The notes under the pieces: model-generated | The model's input: only the letters and a program-made list of their open reading frames with translations | Told to the model about the DNA's origin: nothing | The model's database searches: none | Made by a program: the position numbers and the translations under genes | Source of the DNA: Psettodes erumei | Taxonomy: Eukaryota > Chordata > Actinopteri > Pleuronectiformes > Psettodidae | DNA: 64,000 nt | Assembly (NCBI GenBank): GCA_016785225.1 | Contig: JAFBJZ010000651.1 | Coordinates: 868,001 to 932,000, forward strand | Direction: 5' to 3' | Shown: piece by piece, positions 1 through 13,215 of the stretch | How positions within the stretch are numbered: position 1 is the stretch's first letter | Layout of the letters: every line of letters starts with the position of its first letter

Positions 1-3000
1 CTCCTGAATTTTACCATTAAAAAAAAAAATTGTTTTTACACATACCAGTACGTTAAAGCGCTACAGGTCGCCCATCTCCTAACTTGGCGTGGTTAATGTC
101 CTGAGACGATGACGTTCCGTTGGTTTCGATCATCAGCCTTCAGCTCATCTTTGCAAATATCGTTAGAAATATTACAGTGTTATATTGCACGTTAACAGAT
201 TTTCCCCAGCGCCTGGGTAAACACAAAAGATCCTTAGGCCGTCGATTATTACAACTGGAATTATTATTATTATTTTTTACTGCAACCCAGTTTTATGTTC
301 ATTATGCACAAAGCCAGGAGGCCCGGCCCGGCCTGGGAATAGCCGTACCGTAACCCTAGCGCGTATGCTAATGCTAAGGCCTCTGGCGGCGGATCTGCTT
401 CACTTTGTAATTAGCCGGCGGCTGTGAAGACACCAAGCGACGACAGCGTATGTGAATTTTAAGTAGATCTTCCTTGGGATGCCGGCATTCGGGGCGTGTT
501 AGCGGTTGCGCTTGCACCCGATTATTGGCACCGTCCCCACTGCCGATGTGATATGGAATATACACAATAATACAGAGTATATACCGGAGAATATGACGGT
601 GTTCTCTGGAGGCACTGAGGCGACACGCACCCTGACATGCCGCGGTGATTCAAAGCACTCATACTGCGCCGCTCTGTTCCGGCTTGAATAATTCAGCGCA
701 AACCGTAACGCTGCTGTGTTATTTTAAAGAACGCCGTGAATTATTGAGGCCGCCGGCCCAGGTACGCCCCGCGCTCACCATCAGATCATGCGTGCAACCT
801 GTTTGTTTCCAGGCGGAGACCTCGCGCCGCCGCACCAAAGGTTTACGTGACCCGACGGCGGCGCCGGAAACGCGCAGTTCGGCTCAAACCGAGGGAGACC
901 ACATATTAGCTGAACGCAAAATGAATACAAAGTATTTTGTTTTTGGACCTCAATCATGAAATAGTCAGAACGCCCACGTCTTTTTAAGATATCGCCGCGC
1001 TTCTCCCAGGTGGCGCCTTAATTCATTTGTGAAAGCGCTTTGAAAGATTTGGCGAGAGACCATCGCCGTCGGCTTTTCAAAAACGGGAGAGGCGTCTCCG
1101 TTGGGCGGCTTCAGCCGGCCAGAGCGGCTGGCGACCGGACGATCGAATTATCTGCGCTCATTAAACGGTTCGCTGGTAACCGCCAGTTTTCAACGGTGTG
1201 CGCGCGACGGCGTGGGACCGCGGCGTACGTCAGCCTTCGACGTAGCGGAGGCGTTTCTGAGCAACGGCACATTGTGCAGGAGAGTTTTATTCCTTCACAG
1301 TCTCTTACGCCGTTCGCGATCAGATGCTGCTCCCGAGGTGTCCGCGCAAAGTTCTGTGGCGCAAAGCTCGGAGAACATCAAATAAAGTGCACTTAGTCTG
1401 AAAGACAACGCAGTTCAGTGAAAGCGCACGTGCGGTTTCATATTTTTATGGGGCTGCAGCAGTTCTTGGAGGAACTGCGTGAACTGGAACCATGAGGTTC
1501 ATCGCTGCAAATTGACGCTTGGTTTAATCCACGTGACTGTGTACTGCTCAGCGGTCATTGTGTTTCGCCTGGACCATTATCCCTCTCTCTCTCCAGGAAA
1601 CCAGTTAGTCATTCATCTTCTTTAATATTTTTTTATTGCTTTATAATAAGGCCATCTTTTCTCCAAGCGATCGATGAATTGATGGAATAATCGATATTAC
1701 ACTTGATTCCCAAGATCATCGACAACTGCAGCCCCATGACGCAGATCGAAACTTTGAGAAAATTACGTTTCCGGGCCTTAAGCACGACAGGAAGTTGGCG
1801 CCGCGGGCTCCGGGCGGACGAAGCTCGGGGATGTTTCCCCGCGGCCACGTGACGCGGCCGGGCTCATTAGGGCTCGGCTAACGAGGAACCTGGCACAGAC
1901 CTGCCGCCGCTCGTCGGAGCCTAATGGATTATTCATGTTCATGTTTACACGAGCGCCCCCGCTTAAAAGCGCCGGAACGACGTCAGCCCTCCCCGCAGCC
2001 TCTCAACAAATAAATCCCCCCCGTCAGCCAGCGGTCGAAAGAAGTGTATGTTGTGGGTCGTGTGTGCGGGCAGTAATGGCCGGGCTCTCACCGTGCCATG
2101 GGAACGGGGAGTTGACCCCCTCGTGTTTCATATGCAAGTTCAAGTGAGTGTTTGCGTTCGCAAGTGGTCAGGTCACCCACACACTGGAGGGAAACAAAAG
2201 GTCCTGTAGAGTAATTGAATATCTGAGCACTGGGGAACGACGGCCTCACCACTTCCTTTTTTTGTTTTTAGCTTCGGGTTCAGCTTAGCGTGACGTTAGC
2301 GCATTAGCTGTGTAAAGACTTGTGGAATTATACTCAAGCCAGGGGAGCAGAGAGGAGCTCGTGGGCGTGTCGACACAGCCTGAGGACATGATTGACAGTC
2401 AGCTACTCTACTCTGTACACCCACACGCCCCCTGCATACCTGTGCTACGCCCACCCCCCTCACTCACTCCTGTGATGCGTTCACTTTTCCGTAGTTTCTT
2501 CGCTCTCAAACGCGAGATCTCCGTGCGTGCGCCGTCAGAGACGCGTCACGGTAAGGAACAAAGTTGAGTTGATTTCCTGCAAAGAACTCCCAATCGGAAT
2601 CGCTGTCTCCACCTTCGCGGGCTCTGCGGCTGAGAGCCAAAAGTGGATGGCGTTCAGCGCAAGTGGAGTGAGCGACTCGCCTCTTTCCCTTTTGTCCACC
2701 GAAGAAGAAGAAACCTGATCTCAAGCCTCGATGAGCAGATGAAATGCACGTCTCCGCTTCCTCCCCACATGTCCGCGGACTCAAACGTCTCTGTCCCCCC
2801 CCGACGAGTGACCCTCATTCCTCTCTTCAAACCGGAGTTCGACCGGTCTGCGGAAAAAGAAAACACCGGCCACATTTCAATGATGCTCAAGTCTGCCGTC
2901 GCCCAACCCCGGCGTTTCTCCACCTCTGTGCGTGTGTGTGTGTGTGTTGCTGTCCGTTTTCCCTCCCTGATGAGATTTCACACTTTAGTCACAAACAGCG

Positions 3001-6000
3001 ATTACTTCATCCTCGCGTAATGCCGATTTCATGCTTGGCATACGCCCCGTCACAGACGCTGCACCCACTTTTCCGGGCGCCCTTCTCTCTGGAAAGCCTC
3101 GGTGGCACCCTTTGGTGCGACGCTGTTGTCGTTCTGCCCTCCGTTAATCCTCGTCAAAGCGCCCGGTGGGAGCGAATATACGGCACGCTGTCGGACAGGT
3201 TTGGGCAGAAGTACAAAGGGGAGGCAGAAAGTTTTGGCTGAATCGGACCGAGTCTTTGAAAGTGTTTTTGAAATGGCTCTTTGTGCTGTTTCACGTGACG
3301 TCCTCGCTCCGAAAGCCCCGTTTTGCTCTGAAAGAATTTTTCCTCGTCGCTGAACATCCACTTTTTGCTTCCACATTTATGTGCTTTTTGCAGCATTTTG
3401 CCTCACGGTCTGGAAGCGGCTTTCTCTTTTAAAATGTTGCTTTTTAATCTGATGCCTTCCTTGCGTTGATATTATTATCTCAGGTACACAGCCAGCACCC
3501 CCCATTTCCCCCTCTTCCTCCGAGAAGGAAAAATTAAGTTTCATTTGAATTTGAAGTACTGGGATTGCCGAATAGGGAGACGCAACTGTCACCCACTGAC
3601 TTAATCTCAGTCCCAAGGTTCCGCGTTTCTGCCTTTCGGCCACATTCTGTCTGAACCTGAACCTCTGACCGCCAGAAATGTCACGGATGAACAGATCCCG
3701 TATGCCGGGGGGGCGGGGGGGTGGGCGTTGCCGACCCTCACCCAATCAGAGCTGCCCATCCTGGCAGTGCCTGCTTGTTTATCATGCGTGCGTGTGCGTC
3801 ACGTGTGCAGATGGGGGTCGTGACCTTTGTTTCTTCGATTTTCCCTCCGCTGCTCTATTGTGAGAAATCCAAGCAAGAAAAAAGAGGCAAACTTAAGGGT
3901 TACTGCAGGAAAGGTCACCTGAAAACTTTGGCTTATACTTTATTAAGGTTTTGCAGAATAACTTATCACTGTAGTTAAAAGGGTCCTTTTATAACGGGAC
4001 TCTGAAGACTAAAATAGACGTCATGACACTTCTGTATTTCCACAGCCACAAATCCACAGTTTAGAAGAAGACACGAGAGCGCTTTTGTTCACGTCGCCTT
4101 CATTCCCCCTGAAAGTAGCCTAATTTTATCATTGGGGAAAAAAAAAAAGTCGAGACGATGACATTTGTTTCTCAGGTATCTCCTAACAAATTGGTTAACC
4201 GCGTTAGGCGAGTCCCTCTTGGAAGACAAGACGCTCCGTTGTTCCGCGTGCTGGCCAGCCCCCCCTGTTGGCTCTGATCTCAGGAGAGCTGCGGCGGTTC
4301 GTTTCAATAACTCAGTTTTAATAACTTCATCAAGCGGGCGGCGCAGCGTGGCTGAGAGCCGCCCGTGGCCATCGAGAAGTCATTGAGATTCTTTTCTCTT
4401 TTTTTTCATTCTGTTGGAGTGATTCGAATAAGAATTTCTGCCAGGAGTCAGTTAAATATAATGGTGGAGCCGCCTCTTATGTCGCAGCCTGTCGCTCTCT
4501 GGACCAAACAACAGCTCCCGCCACAGGAGTGGCCGTCTCCAGTGGCGTTTAGTGCTCCTGCCCACAGTCTTTGTACTGTGTCTCTGTCCCTTCAGATGGA
4601 TTTTCTTTCCTGTGATCGCCGCGGCCCACAAAGACTGCAAGTGTCCAAAAAGGGATGCCCAGATTTAAGACGTGTACCTGCGAGTGGGATTTCTGTGGCG
4701 TCATTATCCGTATCATCACTGAAATGTGCAATTTACACCGTGTGGAAAGCGGAATGTTAAAAGCTTTTTTGGACAGGAAGTTGAACCGCGCATCTCTGAC
4801 TTAACTGTTGGATTCATTTTGTTTTTGATCGTTTCAACAAAAAAAAGGGGGCCATTGGAGATTAGTAAACCAGAAACAGTTTGGTTATTGAGTTTGAGCT
4901 TCCTTGCTGGGCTGACATATCAGTGCCATGAAATCTTTATCGTTTGTCAGATGTTCTTCCTGTATCTGGCTCTCTCTGCCCCCGACTATATTTCTGTCCT
5001 TCTCCGAGACACTGAATCATGAGCTGCCTAACCAATCAGCTCCCAGGAGGGGGGGTCTCTTGACCAGCTAGAACCAGAGGTTCAATTTGATTCATCTTGG
5101 CTGGAAATTGCAGAGGCCTGCCTATAGTCCCATACAGTCCTCTCTAATTACACTCGACCAGTTGCTTCCTCCAAGGGACCCCCCCCCTGTTCACATGTGT
5201 GCACCCCTCCCTGATATGATGCTCCAGAAATGTGAAGCAGAGCTGGTGCATGCCATTAGGGTGAGATGCATGATGGGAAAGATATGGACGCGAGCGGAGA
5301 TGAAGGACGTATGGCAGGGTTGTCGTATAGCGCTCTTCATTTCCTCACAGAGCATCCACCCACTTCCTGTCCGTTCTCCGCGATGCTATCCTGCAAACAG
5401 GAAATGACATGTCGGACACCCCCCCCCCGCGCGCGCGCGACGCGTCCGCCCTCTCATGCCATCAGTCCCTTCTTTCCATGCTGTTCTGCGCTTGAATCCC
5501 CCCCCGCCCCCGGCTCACGCCTTCCCGAAACCGCCGATCACAGCGGCCTGTCCGTCAGCGCCCTTTATTTTCCCATCTCGTCACGGCTCTCTTCACGCCC
5601 GACGGCCCTCTTTCTCCCGGCTTCGTTTCCCTCCCGCCGCCGCTCGTTTGAACTCGATGAAAACGGCGACGCTTCAAAGCACCGAGCGGCGGGACGCCCG
5701 CTGCCGCACTTGTGATGTGCAGGGAAACCGTCTCCGCATTTGAAGTGACTTTATCGCGGAGCCCATCTCTGGAGGACACCGCCTGCTCCGCCGACGTCCC
5801 TCTCCTGTCCCATCCTCTGTTTTCAGCCTCGTTTTTAATGAACTATTAATGTCAATACTTTCCCATGCGTTTTAGATTTCTCCCAGAGAGTGACGGGCTC
5901 TCTCTTTTTCTGTGTGCCAGAGTTATTGGAGTAAAGCTGAGATATGACATGAAAGGCAAAGTTCAATTGCCGGCACCTCCGCGCCCTTCGGTTTGCAGCA

Positions 6001-7359
6001 TTAGCAGCCGGTCATGCGGCGCTGAAGTTTCACTCTCGCACTTTGATGTTTGGGCGCCCGCTTGTGATAAGCTGCGAAGTCTCAGAGGCGTCGAGATTGA
6101 GCGAAAAACACCCAGGGAGGCTCGGCGGCGTTTGCGAGGCACGCGCGTGTGCTGTCCTGGAGTCAGTCTGAGCAGCTCGTAATAAACAGTCATTTAGTAG
6201 AAGTGAAGACTTGCTTTCATCAGTGAGGGAGTTTTTTTTTATTTCAACAAAAGTCAAAAACAGAACCAAAAGTATACGAACGGCGGGATTGTCGCACATC
6301 TCGTTCCGGAGCTGTGGCCGTTAATCTGCTGCAACCCCGGCGTTTAGCCCTTTTCCTGGTTTCAGGCTTTTTGCCACATTCTGGAAACTGGCTGCAGGGA
6401 TTTGTTCCCATTCCAACCACAAGAGCGTTAGTGAGGTCGACCACCGGTGCTCTGCGACGCTTGGCCTGGCTTGCGGCCGGCGTTCCAGCTCTTCCCCAGA
6501 GACGTCGGACAGGGGCCGACCTCGGGGGGGCCCTCTGCGAGCCAGGGAGGCGTATGACCTTATGTTATATGCTGTGGAGTTAACACATCATAAGCAGTTC
6601 AATCGAATATTTGATTTTCATGTCGGCGATTGGTTGAACAATTTCAAAGTGCATCTTCTACCCGAGCAGTCACGTCACGGTCCATTGGGTTCGTGTGCAA
6701 CATGCGCGTTGCCGACTGACGGGAAGAGTTCAGCGCGCTGGACCGGAGCGCGATGGCGTTTCGTACTCCGGTCGACGCGTGGCAGGAGGTGGCTCGCCAC
6801 GCCCCTTAATTAACACGCCGCGGGGAGTTTAATCGAGCCGCGTTAATCGGTGCGTATTGCGCGCACGGACAGAGAGGCGTGTGCGTAGAGCGGAGGCAGG
6901 ACCGCGGAGCAGAAGCTGTGGGTTACAGTAAGATGTCCTTGAGAGAAGAAAAGACGTCGGAATGTGAAGCTTCAGTTTCCCTGCGACACTGAGCCGCAAT
7001 CAACGCCGCGCCGCGTTTTCGTGCTCGTAATTCATCCGGCCTCCGTCATTAATGGGCGGTGTGTTTTACGCAGCCCCCGTCGGGTCGAACTCGGGAAGCT
7101 TGATGCGGGCCCCCCCTCGAGAGCGCGTTGTTCTGGAAAGATCCACATAATGAGGCGCCGTATAATCAACGCGATGCTCCGCGGCTCTCAAAGGCCTCTC
7201 TGACTCATCGCACACTTGTTTGGATCAAATGCAGCATCGCGGGGGGATGACAACCCCCCCCCCCCTCCAAAAAGAAAAACCCCATCATAGTTAAAAAGGT
7301 TAAAAAGAATAAAAATGAAGTTGAATTTCAATTAGTGAATCTGATTTCCATAATGCAGC

Positions 7360-7380
7360 GTGTGTGTGTGTGTGTGTGTG
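7360..7380. repeat. (GT)n microsatellite
   Basis: About 10 units directly before the CpG-dense block. Confidence 0.95.
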
Positions 7381-7850
7381 AGTCATCGCCGCCGTGTTGG
7401 TTGCGAGTGGCCACAGATGAAAGGGCCGTCGTCGTCTCTCTGGCTCCTCCAGGAGATCATCTGCCGCCGCTTCGCGACAGCGTGGACGCCGAGAAACAGT
7501 TGCGAAAACTCTCTCCGAGTTGCTCAACAAAAGTTTCAGTGAAGCTTGGACGGATTCGTCTTCAGAGGCAGGAGGAGCTATCGGAATATCGGGTCCTGCG
7601 GCCTCGACCTCGGCCCGGGATGGCAGCTCCGCCGGGGATTCGCCTCCGCTGCGCCGCTTTAGCGTGGCCGCCAAACGAACCGCGAGGTCGTCCTCGCCTG
7701 GAGCTCGTGCATGGAAAAAACGGCCGAGGGCAACGGCGCCCCGCGCTCCACCTCTCCGCGCCCGTAATCGCTGAATCTTCCCCCAAGGTGGAGCGCCGCA
7801 GCGCCTGCTCCTGTTGCATAACACCGTCTGCATGTCCTCGCTGGAGGAAG
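7380..7850. other. CpG-dense block
   Basis: CG dinucleotides are frequent and both strands are open for over 170 codons, a common by-product of CpG-rich DNA. No protein family is recognised. A CpG island is possible. Confidence 0.3.
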
Positions 7851-8155
7851 CGTTATAGTAATAGTCTTACTGCACTGTAAAAACCATTGGTAAATAAATG
7901 AATGAAGTGCAAATACTTTAAATGTGTACTTATGTATGTACTTATGTATGTATGCAGGTTTTAGTAAAAGTAGATAAAAGGTCAGGGAGATTAAAAAATA
8001 AATGGATGCAGTCTCATGCAACGTGCTCACAAAGATGATGATTCTCACTTTAGCCTACTTCAGCAGTTTGTCGTGCCGTTGACGTGTCGGAGGTTTTTTT
8101 TTTATTAATATAAATGAGGTTAGACTAAATATGGAGCATAGAGCATATGGGCTGG

Positions 8156-8196
8156 GTCTGTGCTGACATTAGGTCTGACATTAGGTCAGCACAGAC
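8156..8196. repeat. Perfect 12-bp inverted repeat enclosing a 12-bp tandem repeat
   Basis: GTCTGTGCTGAC (8156-8167) and its exact reverse complement (8185-8196) flank a 17-nt loop. Overlapping them, TGACATTAGGTC occurs twice in tandem (8164-8187). Confidence 0.8.
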
Positions 8197-9924
8197 ACAT
8201 TTGTATCTTTTTTTGTTTTTAAAGGCATTTCCTCTCAGTTTTTGATGAGAAAGTACAGTATAGGGGTATGGGGTTGTGGGATATTTGAAATCAGCGTCAC
8301 AATGAGTCGGTCCACATGTGGTAAAGATGGAAAAACAGCGGATCGAAGTGAAGCAGCTGATTTCTTGTAAAAAATCTGAACAGGGTTTTTGAAGCGGGAC
8401 GCGTTTTCCGTCGTCGCGTCTCGCGATCGGGGGACTCGCGGGGCATTAAAGTTATCGACCACAGTCGTGCGATGCCGCTAGCGGCGATGAATTAATGATA
8501 ACGTACGGAGGCGCAAACGCTGCCAGAGCTGGAGTCACTGCAATTTCACCAGCAGCAGCAGCAGGAACTTCTCAGCCCCGGTGGAACCGAACATCAAGTT
8601 GATGCACGACTTCCCAGTATTGAAACCCCCCCCCGGGCTGATGGTGACCTTTACTCTACTGGTGGCAGATTGTGTCTCGTGGCGAAAGGACTACGCGGTT
8701 GCTCGCCGTTACGCCGCGATCTTATAGATCTCGGCCCATTTCCGAAACATCGATCGAGCTGCTCCGTCGCCTCGAGGCAGTCCCGTAGAAGGTGATGTCG
8801 ACGGCGAAGCAGTAATCACGACCCCGCCTTCCATGCCCCGCAGCGCCATCGTTCTTCGTCCTTTTTCCCCCCGCCAGTACCGGCGTAGTGCTCCTCCGCG
8901 CGCACGCCATCGCCAAATATAGACGAGAAAAGGAAAGCCGCTTTTAGAACACAGGTTATTCAGAGATGATACCGACATGAAATATTTAAACACGCCAGGA
9001 TCTGCGCTCGCCTCCCATCAGCCGGGGGCGGGGGGGGGGTCTCCTTTCGTGCGAGCCCGATCCTCTTCCCTCTCAGTAACGCTGTAGGTTGCCGCGTTCC
9101 TCGAATTTGCTTTTGTGATTGCATAAAGGCGTCCATCGAATCCGCGGGGCCCTTGACCTCCGCGAACGCCACCTTTCGGCATCGCTTCGGAGAGGGAGGA
9201 CATTAATCTTAAAACGCCGGTTGTTGTTTTGACCCAAATCAGTTCACTCCTCGAGTGCGGTGGCCAAATCCCAGCCTTTGCACGTGTAATTGATAGCTGC
9301 TTTTTTTTTTTTTTTGCTAACGGAGCGATTGACTCCACGTGTGGGTGGAGAGAAGAGGACTAGTTTCCAAGGAAACAAACAAATGTGTTGCTCTGTGTTT
9401 AATACTGAACGCACATCATTAGGGTGACATCATGAAGACCTGTTTTGCCGGATAACAGCAGGCAGGAGTCTGAAAACGTCCTCGGGCTTCATCGTCCGCT
9501 TGGACCCAAAGCCATGACTTAGTTTGAATAAAACCTCCGAGCATGTAACCGCTATTCCTGAACGCCGACGCCGTCTCCCGCGCCCGCCGCCGGTTTCCGC
9601 TGACGGAGGCGTCTGACCAAGTCCTCTGACGAGCTAGTTCCGATTTGCGCTCTCGAGACCCCACAGTCGATGTGGCGGGCGGAAAGCCCCGGACAGGCAG
9701 AGGTCACGCCATGTATTTATTAGTACGTATTGTAGATGTGAATTTTGTTGAGTTGTTGGATCTTTTTTTTCTTTTTTTGACAGATCTAGGCAGGACAGAT
9801 CTAGGTAGAACACATCTGGTTGGGCGTCACGTTGATTCACTGGCGCAGATATTCCCTTTTTCTGTCTCGCCATAATGAAGCGTTTGCAGAGGTATCTCCC
9901 GTGAGAATAGAGGTTTTTAAAGAC

Positions 9925-9926
<2 letters not shown>

Positions 9927-9957
<31 letters not shown>
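9927..9957. repeat. (TG)n microsatellite
   Basis: About 15 TG units in the upstream non-coding region. Confidence 0.95.
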
Positions 9958-9958
<1 letters not shown>

Positions 9959-10938
9959 GGGGGTGGGGGACTGTCACAAACTTTAAGCACAGTCAAGCTT
10001 GAGTCACCTGGTTGCCGTCTTTTATTAAGTGGGAGAAGGCGAGGCCGTTGGTGATTGACTGTCAGTGGAGGGGATAATCGGTTTTATCTCTCGGTGCAGC
10101 GCACCAGAGGGGAGAGGTCACATGCTTTACTATGGTAACAATGCACAGAGAAGAATACTTGTTTCCACGGTGACGTGTGTTGCCACGTTGCAACTGTCGG
10201 TAGAGAAGACGGGAGGATGCTCCACCTCGAGGCGGCCTCTGTTTCCCAAAAAAAAAAAAAAGAATAATCATCTCGTCTGATTGTGGCTTTTTGTTCATAA
10301 AAGAAAAAAAAGTAATCTTCCCCTCCTGAAAATGTGTTTTTGATTCAAGTGCCGTGGATTGAAACATGCATCTTTAATCTGTCGGCAGAATTATCATACG
10401 GCCGCGGATCCCCGAACGGAAGATGATTTTATTCCCCGCACCAATCCATTCAACACAGAGAGATGTCGGCAGCGTGTAGAAAAGGAACATCCAGCCAGGA
10501 TCATCCCCAGAGCACACGGATTCACCAAGTTGCCCTCCCCCCCCACCAATCCCTTTGCAGTTTTAATCTCAATCACAATTGCAACGATGCTTTGTACAGA
10601 ATTATAATCCAGAGATCCTGAAGATTACGCGTGTGCCGTACCATTTAAAAAGCGATCTACTTCGTCTATACCGCGTGCTTATGCCCAGCCTCTTCCGGTG
10701 ATGAATCATTGATGGCGGTGCCCCCCCCTTCCCCCCCACGTGCTATAGGTGCAGATTTATGTCAGAGCGCCGCCGTCTCTCCGACCTCCTCGGCACCGGG
10801 GTCTTGCGGATTACACGACGCCGGAGCTCATAAGGTCCAGGACTGCCTGGCTGCCAAGATCCCGGTTTTAATTAAGCGCGTTTTGTCTGGGGAAGCCAAG
10901 TGCGGCGTTAATGAAAGGGACAGGCGGCGGGAGAACTC

Positions 10939-10966
10939 GGGGTGGGGTGGGGTGGGGATATAAATA
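10939..10966 (+). promoter_or_regulatory. G-quadruplex motif followed by TATA-like box
   Basis: Four G4 runs separated by single T (10939-10957) are followed after one base by TATAAATA (10959-10966). Two octamer motifs ATTTGCAT lie downstream, near 11033 and 11155. This resembles a compact core promoter, but no transcript start or exon can be shown. Confidence 0.35.
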
Positions 10967-12274
10967 GCAGCTTTTGTAGGCTAGGATTCCCCGTCGGGTT
11001 GGAGCCGGGCTAGCGGCGGATCACGCCAGCTGATTTGCATCGACGTCGCTCCCGCGGCTGCGGATGCCGATGTGCCTCGGCGATGCCGCAGACAGGATAT
11101 GCAGAAGAGCTTCTTTTTTCTTTTTTCTTTTTTTTTTTTCTTCACGCGGCTCTTATTTGCATGACGCCGCACGTGCGTAGGCGTGCACAAAACACCTGAA
11201 TAAAATCAGGCTGCGGGAGAGAGGAATCCTCCCTGAAGCGCTTGGGAAAGAGCAGCTTGAATGTTTTTCGGGCCGGTCGCGCTGAGCTCGTTCGCGACGT
11301 GGCTTCGCCGCAGCCCGACGGCGGGCGAATTTGCGGGTGACGCGGGAAAATACCTGCGAAAAATTGCACAGTTTCCTACGGCCACGACTATGCTGAAAAC
11401 ACTCCAGGTAGCAGAGTGGATAGAATAATTAAGGAGGGGGGCACAAATAAGCAATCAGCAATAAATGGTTAAAGGTGCCCTGTGGAGTTTTTCTCACCAA
11501 ACAAACACTTTTAAATTAAGCGTTCCTCACAGAACCCTCTGTACGTACCTTGCAGAGCCAATAGCGAACACGCTGCGTTGCATTTCACTTTTCCCACTCT
11601 GCGGTTCGCCGGCGTATTGCGGTCACGCGGCGTGCCGCCCGTCGTCCCCGCTGCCCATCGCGCATCGGTGTGAAGCGGGCCGGCGCGAGTGATTGGAGCG
11701 GTCCGAACACTCATCGCAGCGTCGCTAGCAGAGTTAATTTGTCTCTTCTTCTTCTTCTTCTTTTTTATTTATGTACTTATCCATTAAGAAAAAATAAATA
11801 AATTGTCGCGTTGCATTACTTAAATAGGACCCGAGCATAAGACGGCACCGCCATAACCGCATTAGGCGTTGAGTCGAGCAGTAAAAGGTCACCGTCCAGT
11901 TGCCCGATCAGAGCAGTCGCCCCTGGGTAAAATCCTCGCCTGTTGCAGCTGAGGCGGGACGGGTGGCGAGGACGGCGCTCTTTAAATCACCATCAATGTT
12001 GCTGCTGAGCGGGGGGTGAGAGTGTCGGGGCGTGCGGCACGATACGGCCGCTTCGCGCGCCTCACAGCAAGGCCGGGTTCACTGAGCCCGTGGGTGGGTG
12101 GGGTGTAGGTCAGCGGTGGGGATTTGCTTTGATTGATTAAGTGCTTAGGTCCCATCCACTTCTCCACATTCTGCTCTTTGAAAAGGAAAAAAATGCAGTT
12201 GCTCAAGGTCAGTCAATCATCAAGATATTGGACCCCCCCCCCCAAACTCGTCAACAGTGCCTTTTTACTGCTCG

Positions 12275-12294
12275 TCATCATCATCATCATCATC
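12275..12294. repeat. (TCA)n microsatellite
   Basis: Nearly seven TCA units. Confidence 0.95.
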
Positions 12295-12764
12295 AAAATT
12301 CCACAGACCGCACTGAATCCCATCGCTTTCAGGATAACGTCCGCTCTCTTTAGTTTTATAAAAAGAAAAAATCTTTTCCCTGGACGTACTGTTAGCATGA
12401 CGGCTAAAATCAATCAGCGTCCCTCATTGCAGTAATTAAGATGAAGAGAGCAAATTGGCAGAACAAGCAGATACATAAATTATCGGTGTTTGTTAATTTG
12501 AGGCTTTGATGGAATAATCCTGAGTGGAATGCTTGTTTATAACCCCTGCACTAATGTAATCAAAGAACGCTCGCGCCGCGCTTTGTGTAACCATCCTTTG
12601 TTGTCCAAACTTTGCCTTTCAGCGGTGGATTACACTGATAGAGTGAGTTTTAAACAACGTTAGATAATTGGACACAACATTTTTTTTTTTTTTTTTTTGC
12701 CCTTTTTTCGGTCTTGGAGCCGTACCAACCGAGGTAATCCACCCGTCTGAAATCAAAATAAACA

Positions 12765-13215
12765 GAAGCTGGTGCTGCAGGAGCTCGCAACGTGCGGCGC
12801 ACCCTTTAGAGCATGCGTTTCGCGCGCGGGCCCTTTTTTCCGGCGCTCATCTGTCAACCTCGTGACGCCCGCGCTTCGGGCACGGAGCTGGCAACCCAGC
12901 AGCCGCCGAGGTTTGAGGCCCCCAGAGCTGTCGGCCCCTGAGCTGGCGGCCCCCCGCGCGCCCCTGAAGAGGTTTCCTGACGCGCGTCCTGACAGCATAC
13001 CGTGAGATCTCCAGACACATGTCTGGCAACGGCGCGTCCCACCGGGGCTCGCTCCACATGGCGCGTCTTGATCCGCCGCCGCCGGCCTCGAAGGAACCGC
13101 AGGGAGCGGGGCTGGTGCGGAGGACGGAGCTGGCGACCCCCACCCCCGCCGGGATTGGCCGGTTTCTGCCGCCTCACGTGCGGAGGAGACAGCTTCCGAA
13201 ACGACACCGTACCCT
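12765..13215. other. CpG-dense block
   Basis: GC-rich with many CG dinucleotides and overlapping short open frames in several frames. No coding homology seen; could be an alternative promoter or enhancer. Confidence 0.3.

Noticed and set aside
7300..7880. Opposed open frames of 177 and 181 codons
   Set aside because: Both cross the (GT)n repeat and are explained by CpG-rich composition; no splice or homology support.
9780..9805. Two copies of ACAGATCTAGG
   Set aside because: Short, two-copy, 15-bp spaced; could be chance or a minor tandem duplication.
11462..11560. AAAGGTGCCCTGTGGAGTTTTT, resembling a fish repeat I have seen
   Set aside because: Match is short and boundaries are unclear; not enough to call an element.
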